Source: Streptomyces sp. NBC_01454
GTDB taxonomy: Bacteria; Actinomycetota; Actinomycetes; Streptomycetales; Streptomycetaceae
Length of the DNA: 64,000 bases
Reading direction: 5' to 3'
NCBI RefSeq assembly: GCF_036227565.1
Contig: NZ_CP109460.1
Span: forward strand, 186,001-250,000
Shown here: in pieces, positions 61,101 to 64,000 of the stretch
How positions within the stretch are numbered: position 1 is the first letter of the stretch
How the letters are laid out: each line of letters begins with the position of its first letter
Notes under the pieces: model-generated
The model's database searches: none
Told to the model about the DNA's origin: nothing
What the model saw: only the letters and a program-made list of their open reading frames with translations
Made by a program: the position numbers and the translations under genes

Positions 61101-64000
61101 CGGGCGATATGGGCACCGAGCGCTCCGGTGCCGCCGGTGACGAGGACGGTGCCGCGCGGGCGCCAGGAGCGCCGCGGGGCCTTCCCGGCGACCGGCGCGG
61201 GGACCAGCCGACGCCCGTACACGGCGGTCCCGCGGACGGCGAGCTGATCCTCGTCACCACCGGCTGCCAGGATCCGCGCCAGCAGCGTCACTTCCTGGCC
61301 ATCGGCTGCCACCTGGCCGGACAGGTCGATGAGGCCGCCCCAACGTTCCGGATGCTCCAGCGCGGCGACCCGGCCGAGCCCCCAGATCCCGGCCTGGTCG
61401 GGATGCGTCGGCGCATGGTCCGCAACGGTGGCGCCCCCCACGGAATCGCCAGTGGGGTCAGCGGTGGAATCGGCCGTGGTGGCATCCGTCGCAGACTCGA
61501 CCGTGGTGCCGGTGGCGACCGCGCCTCGGGTGACGCACCACAGCGGGGCGTCGATCCCGGCCTCTCCGAGTGCCTGGAGCAGCGCGAGGGTGAGCGAAAG
61601 GCCGGTGGGTACGCAGGGCTGGCTACGGTCCGGCCGTTCGTCCAGGGCCAGCAGGGACAGCACACCGGTGAAGGGTGCGGAGGCGGCACGCAGCAGATCG
61701 GCGAGTCCCGCGCTGTCGTCCACGGTCAGTGCGTGTGTGCGGGCGCCCGCTTCCTCCAGTGCCTCGCGGGCGCCGCGCACCAGCGCGTCGTCCTCGTACC
61801 CGGCCGGAACCGCCAACAGCCATGTGTTGCCGTCGAGTTGACGGACGGCTGGCTCCGTGAGGGGCCGCCACACGACGCGATAGCGCCAGCCGTCGACCGT
61901 GCTCCGCCGCCGCCGGTTCTTGTGCCATGACGACAGCGCGGGCAGCACCTCGTCCAGGGCCTCGGCGCCGGGCAGCCCGAGCGTGCCCGCCAGTGATGCC
62001 GCGTCCTGGTCCCCGACGGCCGTCCAGAACGCCGCCTCCTCGGGGGAAGCGGCGACGGCCGGCGCCTCCGGCTCCAGCCAGAAGCGCTGCCGCTGGAACG
62101 CGTACGTCGGCAGGTCCACCCGGCGCGGGCGGCGGTCGGCGAAGACGGGGGACCAGTCGACGTCCACGCCGTTCACATACAGCGCGCCGAGCGAGGTGAA
62201 GAGGCGCGGCAGACCACCGTCGTCCCGGCGCAGCGTGCCGGTCACCACCGCATCCGCGCCGGCGTCCTCCACGGTCTCCTGAAGCGGCACGGTGAGCACA
62301 GGATGCGGGCTGACCTCCACGAAGGTGCGGTGACCAGCCTCGGTGAGAGCTTCGATGGCGGGGGCGAACTCCACCGTCCGCCGCAGGTTCGCGTACCAGT
62401 ACCCGGCGTCCATCTCCGCCGTGTCCAGCCACTCCCCCCTCACCGTCGAAAAGAACGGCACCTCGGACGCCCTCGGCACCACCGGCGCCAAGACTGTGAG
62501 CAGCTCCTCGCGAATCGACTCCACATGGGCCGAATGCGAGGCGTAATCCACGTCAATGCGGCGCGCACGGACCTCGCGCTCGCGGCACACGTCCATCAGT
62601 TCATCGAGCGCGTCCGCGTCGCCGGAGACCACCACGGAGGTGGGGCCGTTGACCGCCGCAACCGAAACCCGGCCACCCCACGGCTCGATCAGCTTCGACA
62701 CCTCGGACGGGGACAGCGCCACGGACACCATCCCACCGCGACCGGACAGCGCACGGATGGCCTTGCTCCGCAACGCCACGACCCGCGCGCCATCCTCCAA
62801 GCTCAACGCCCCCGCGACACACGCCGCCGCGATCTCCCCCTGACTGTGCCCGACGACCGCAGCCGGCTCCACACCATGAGCCCGCCAGACCTCCGCCAAC
62901 GACACCATCACCGCCCACAACACCGGCTGAACCACATCCACCCGATCCAGCCCCGGCGCCCCCTCGGCCCCCCGCAACACACCACTCAACGACCAGTCGG
63001 TAAACGGCTCCAGCGCCGCCTCACACTCCGCCAACCGGCTTGCGAACACCGGCGAGGAGTCCAGCAACTCCACCGCCATGCCCATCCACTGCGACCCCTG
63101 CCCCGGGAAGACGAAGACCGCTGACGAAGCGGGGGCGGTGGGTACGGAGCCGATGGCGGTATGGGGGCCGGGGTCGCCCTCGGCCACAGAGTGCAGGTCC
63201 GCGAGGAGGGCGGCGCGGTCGGTGCCGATGAGCACCGCTCGGTGTTCCAGGGCCGCGCGCGTCGTGAGCAGGGAGTGTGCGACGTCGTACGGTGCGGCGT
63301 CGGGGAGGGAGTCGAGGTGGGTGGCGAGCGCGGCTGCCTGGGCGCGCAGTGCTTCCGGGGTCCGGCCGTGCACGGCCCAGGGCACGACCGGCTGGTCACG
63401 GTGGTCGCCGTCCGCTCCTTCCGCGTCGCCCGGCTCCGCTGCGTCGGGCCGTGCGGACGGGGCTTCGGCCGGAGGCTGTTCCACGATCACATGCGCATTG
63501 GTGCCGCTGATGCCGAACGAGGAGACGCCGGCCCGGCGCACCTGCCCGTTCACCTCCCACGGCTGGTCCATGGTGAGCAGCCGTACCGTGCCCGCCGACC
63601 AGTCCACATGCGGGGACGGCGCGTCGAGGTGCAGTGTTTCCGGGAGGAGGCCGTGCCGCAGGGCGAGCACCATTTTGATGACCCCGGCGACACCGGCGGC
63701 GGCCTGGGTGTGCCCGATGTTGGACTTGAGCGAGCCGAGCCACAGCGGCCGGTCCGCCTCCCGCTCCTGCCCGTACGTGGCCAGCAGCGCCTGCGCCTCG
63801 ATGGGGTCGCCGAGCGCTGTGCCGGTGCCGTGCGCCTCGACCGCGTCGACGTCGGAGGGCCGCAGCCCGGCAGCGGAGAGCGCGGCCCGGATCACGCGTT
63901 CCTGGGAGGGGCCGTTGGGGGCGCTGAGGCCGTTCGAGGCGCCGTCCTGGTTGGTGGCGCTGCCGCGCAGCACCGCCAGTACCGGGTGGCCCTTGCGGCG
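55154..64000 (-). CDS. Modular type I polyketide synthase D, two modules, 5' end outside window
   Basis: Cytoplasmic assembly-line PKS subunit; 2948 residues are visible and the reading frame stays open through the window edge, so the start lies upstream. Numbering from the first visible codon: truncated KS (His 57 of VEAHGTGT), AT (Ser 386 in GHSQG, YASH at 486), KR (about 949-1125, Tyr 1098), ACP (Ser 1268), KS (Cys 1509), AT (Ser 1959, YASH at 2059), KR (Tyr 2656), ACP (Ser 2827). The C-terminal tail ends in a helical, acidic docking peptide (ASDEDMFDLIDRELG), the class 1a type. Both ATs carry the methylmalonyl-CoA signature and neither module has DH or ER, so each adds a propionate unit reduced to a beta-hydroxyl. 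The stop codon is 46 bp before gene C, its likely partner. Confidence 0.97.
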   Translation of the reverse strand, partial: RRKGHPVLAVLRGSATNQDGASNGLSAPNGPSQERVIRAALSAAGLRPSDVDAVEAHGTGTALGDPIEAQALLATYGQEREADRPLWLGSLKSNIGHTQAAAGVAGVIKMVLALRHGLLPETLHLDAPSPHVDWSAGTVRLLTMDQPWEVNGQVRRAGVSSFGISGTNAHVIVEQPPAEAPSARPDAAEPGDAEGADGDHRDQPVVPWAVHGRTPEALRAQAAALATHLDSLPDAAPYDVAHSLLTTRAALEHRAVLIGTDRAALLADLHSVAEGDPGPHTAIGSVPTAPASSAVFVFPGQGSQWMGMAVELLDSSPVFASRLAECEAALEPFTDWSLSGVLRGAEGAPGLDRVDVVQPVLWAVMVSLAEVWRAHGVEPAAVVGHSQGEIAAACVAGALSLEDGARVVALRSKAIRALSGRGGMVSVALSPSEVSKLIEPWGGRVSVAAVNGPTSVVVSGDADALDELMDVCREREVRARRIDVDYASHSAHVESIREELLTVLAPVVPRASEVPFFSTVRGEWLDTAEMDAGYWYANLRRTVEFAPAIEALTEAGHRTFVEVSPHPVLTVPLQETVEDAGADAVVTGTLRRDDGGLPRLFTSLGALYVNGVDVDWSPVFADRRPRRVDLPTYAFQRQRFWLEPEAPAVAASPEEAAFWTAVGDQDAASLAGTLGLPGAEALDEVLPALSSWHKNRRRRSTVDGWRYRVVWRPLTEPAVRQLDGNTWLLAVPAGYEDDALVRGAREALEEAGARTHALTVDDSAGLADLLRAASAPFTGVLSLLALDERPDRSQPCVPTGLSLTLALLQALGEAGIDAPLWCVTRGAVATGTTVESATDATTADSTADPTGDSVGGATVADHAPTHPDQAGIWGLGRVAALEHPERWGGLIDLSGQVAADGQEVTLLARILAAGGDEDQLAVRGTAVYGRRLVPAPVAGKAPRRSWRPRGTVLVTGGTGALGAHIARWLAAEGAEHLVLTGRRGADVPGVAALRSELRDQGVQVTVAGCDLADQQAVAALVRQIEQDGDPVRTVVHAAGVSALGPLAEAGAHDLAAALSGKVAGADHLAAVLDPAHLDAVVYFSSISGTWGVAEHGAYAAANALLDARAARGRADGLPVLSVAWGPWAGGGMISDSMHDVLRRRGVPVIDPDTALTALQQALDHDETSLAVADVDWQRFSSLFTSIRPSRLLTEIPQLAEGGDGSGDGGTERGSARSPLAERLAGLDARQRTAALLDLVREQIASVLGHDKTAPVDAERPFKELGFDSLTAVELRNRLGRATGLRLPRTVVFDHPSPAALAGYVGTELAGEEEGATKPGTAPALVPAPGSTPADDDPIALVSMACRYPGGVQSPEDLWRLVREGVDAMSAFPTDRGWDLDGLYDPDADQPGRSYVRESGFLRDAGDFDAEFFGISPREAIAMDPQQRLLLETSWEVFERAGIDPKSLRGSGIGVYMGVTDQEYGNRLRTSDPEQFEGYLATGAAASVASGRVAYTLGLEGPAVTVDTACSSSLVALHMAVRALRSGECSLAVAGAAMVMADPGPFIGFSRQRGLARDGRCKPFAAAADGFALSEGVGVLLVERLSEARRNGHPVLAVIRGTAVNQDGASNGLTAPNGPSQQRVIRAALADAGLSAGAVDVVEAHGTGTSLGDPIEAQALLATYGQERAADRPLWLGSVKSNIGHTQTVSGVAGVMKMVLAMRHGELPATLHVDEPSPHVEWSSGAVELLTEARPWTPEDGRPRRAGVSSFGISGTNAHVIVEQAEPETQAEAESAEGEAVAPSSASGVVVPWVVSGRSAEALVAQAERLASRVVDSDWSPAEVGWSLVASRSSFEHRAVVVGSDIAELTTQLGKLNPSSAVSDPGRTVFVFPGQGSQWVGMAVELLDSSPVFASRLAECEAALEPFTDWSLSEVLRAAEGAPGLDRVDVVQPVLWAVMVSLAEVWRAHGVEPAAVVGHSQGEIAAACVAGALTLEDGARVVALRSKAIRALSGRGGMVSVALPSSEVPELVEPWNGRISLAAINGPTSVVVSGDADALDELADACREREVRARRIDVDYASHSAHVESIEETLGELLAPVAPRKSSVPLFSTVTGEWLDTAAMDAGYWYANLRRTVEFAPAIEALTAAGHRTFVEVSPHPVLTVPLQETAEAAEVEAVVTGTLRRDDGGLSRLYTSLGELYVNGVEVDWSPAFAAPRPAVVELPTYAFQHRRYWLESGQPAVAGVVDPVEVRFWDSVERADLEGLAATLGLADSGALGEVLPALSSWRQGRQQRSTVDSWRYRIVWRPQPEPDQGELDGSWVIAVPADYLADDLVQATSRGLGERARLLPVSATADRAELAAQLTALHGDADAPLHVVSLLALDDRDAGGHRGVPGSLLSTLALTQALADTEVKARLWAVTQGAVSTDAAAGGPESGRASDPLRNPGQAAIWGLARVFGLDHRERWGGLIDLPGTLDDDALRRFRSLLSGDGGSQDEYAVRPSGVHARRMVRAPLDPSAAAEPWQPRGTVLITGGTGALGAHVARALADGGAEHLVLVGRRGPDAPGASELSAELTALGARVTVAACDVTDRAALAKLLDSLTDEAPLTAVVHTAGVVGEARPLDETSLDDAMAAVRAKISGACHLDELLADHPLDAFVLFSSGAGVWGNGGQGPYAAANATLDALAAWRRAQGRPATSIAWGAWAGGGMVDEDVAEQLSRRGVPAMDPALAVHALREAVDQGETTLVVADIRWDRFLPAYTVSGPRPLLDELPDVRQLLAGQEEERADQAGEKGPDLPERLAALPEPKRKRMLLDLVRTHASAVLGHSSTEAVRPARAFRELGFDSLTGVELRNRLTTATGRKLPATLVFDHPTPTALAAYLRDALLPPEPEAASDLPVLPELQQVASALQAATDDDTRRALTEGLRGLLTHWEGQEPLPAKTVDDELAEASDEDMFDLIDRELGIG
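57141..57364 (-). repeat. AT-KR linker repeat, copy in module D2
   Basis: Partner of 52094-52317. The downstream KR structural subdomain diverges immediately after the shared block. Confidence 0.88.
58452..58676 (-). repeat. KS-AT linker repeat, copy in module D2
   Basis: Partner of 48731-48955. Beyond the block the offset shifts by 18 bp because the Gln-Ala-Glu tract is shorter in D2. Confidence 0.85.
60090..64000 (-). other. Module D1: (KS)-AT(methylmalonyl)-KR-ACP, KS cut by window edge
   Basis: The KS lacks its cysteine-bearing half, which is outside the window; its VEAHGTGT and KSNIGHTQ motifs are present. The AT has RVDVVQP, GHSQGEIAAA and YASHS, the methylmalonyl-CoA set. The KR has its Lys, Ser, Tyr 1098 and Asn, lacks LDD, and has the A-type Trp (GTWGVAEHGAY) with His three residues before Tyr. 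Under the Keatinge-Clay rules this is an A2-type KR: L-hydroxyl with an epimerised methyl branch. The KR structural half carries an unusual Thr/Asp/Ser-rich insertion. Confidence 0.92.
62400..63113 (-). repeat. Methylmalonyl AT repeat, copy in module D1
   Basis: Matches 52637-53350 in module C1 at offset 9763, with diverged patches around 62660-62720. The stretch holding the AT catalytic Ser is nearly identical in the two. Confidence 0.75.

Overview
The window is the interior of a giant modular type I polyketide synthase (PKS) locus from an actinomycete, almost certainly a Streptomyces or close relative. The support is the very high GC content with GC-rich third codon positions, the collinear KS-AT-(DH)-(ER)-KR-ACP modules and the actinobacterial docking peptides at protein ends. 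All real genes lie on the minus strand, so transcription and assembly-line order run from high to low coordinates. Both ends of the window cut a gene. No loading module, thioesterase, tailoring enzyme, transporter or regulator gene is inside.

In transcription order (labels D, C, B, A, E are mine): D (55154-64000, 5' end outside) carries two modules. C (40165-55107) carries three. A 323-bp gap (39842-40164) follows, with a terminator-like hairpin, a candidate promoter and a palindrome resembling the operator of LuxR-type pathway activators. B (28025-39841, GTG start) carries two modules, A (12177-27968) three, and E (1-12127, 3' end outside) three, the last cut inside its DH. The other gaps are only 46-56 bp, so D-C and B-A-E look like two co-transcribed blocks.

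The thirteen modules read in order: D1 methylmalonyl, KR; D2 methylmalonyl, KR; C1 methylmalonyl, KR; C2 methylmalonyl, KR; C3 malonyl, DH-KR; B1 malonyl, dead DH plus KR; B2 malonyl, DH-ER-KR; A1 malonyl, KR; A2 malonyl, DH-ER-KR; A3 malonyl, KR; E1 malonyl, KR; E2 malonyl, KR; E3 malonyl, DH onward. The first four modules should therefore build a methyl-branched, hydroxylated stretch of four propionate units. The rest should build an unbranched stretch with one alkene, several hydroxyls and two fully reduced positions. This suits the middle of a large polyol macrolide or linear polyol. I cannot name the compound.

Docking peptides support the order D-C-B-A-E. The B-to-A junction uses a different docking type (PikAIII/PikAIV-like) from the other junctions. 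The DNA is a mosaic: several 0.2-1.0 kb blocks are nearly identical between modules, and many coincide with islands of unusual G/T-ending codons. This points to repeated duplication and gene conversion between modules.
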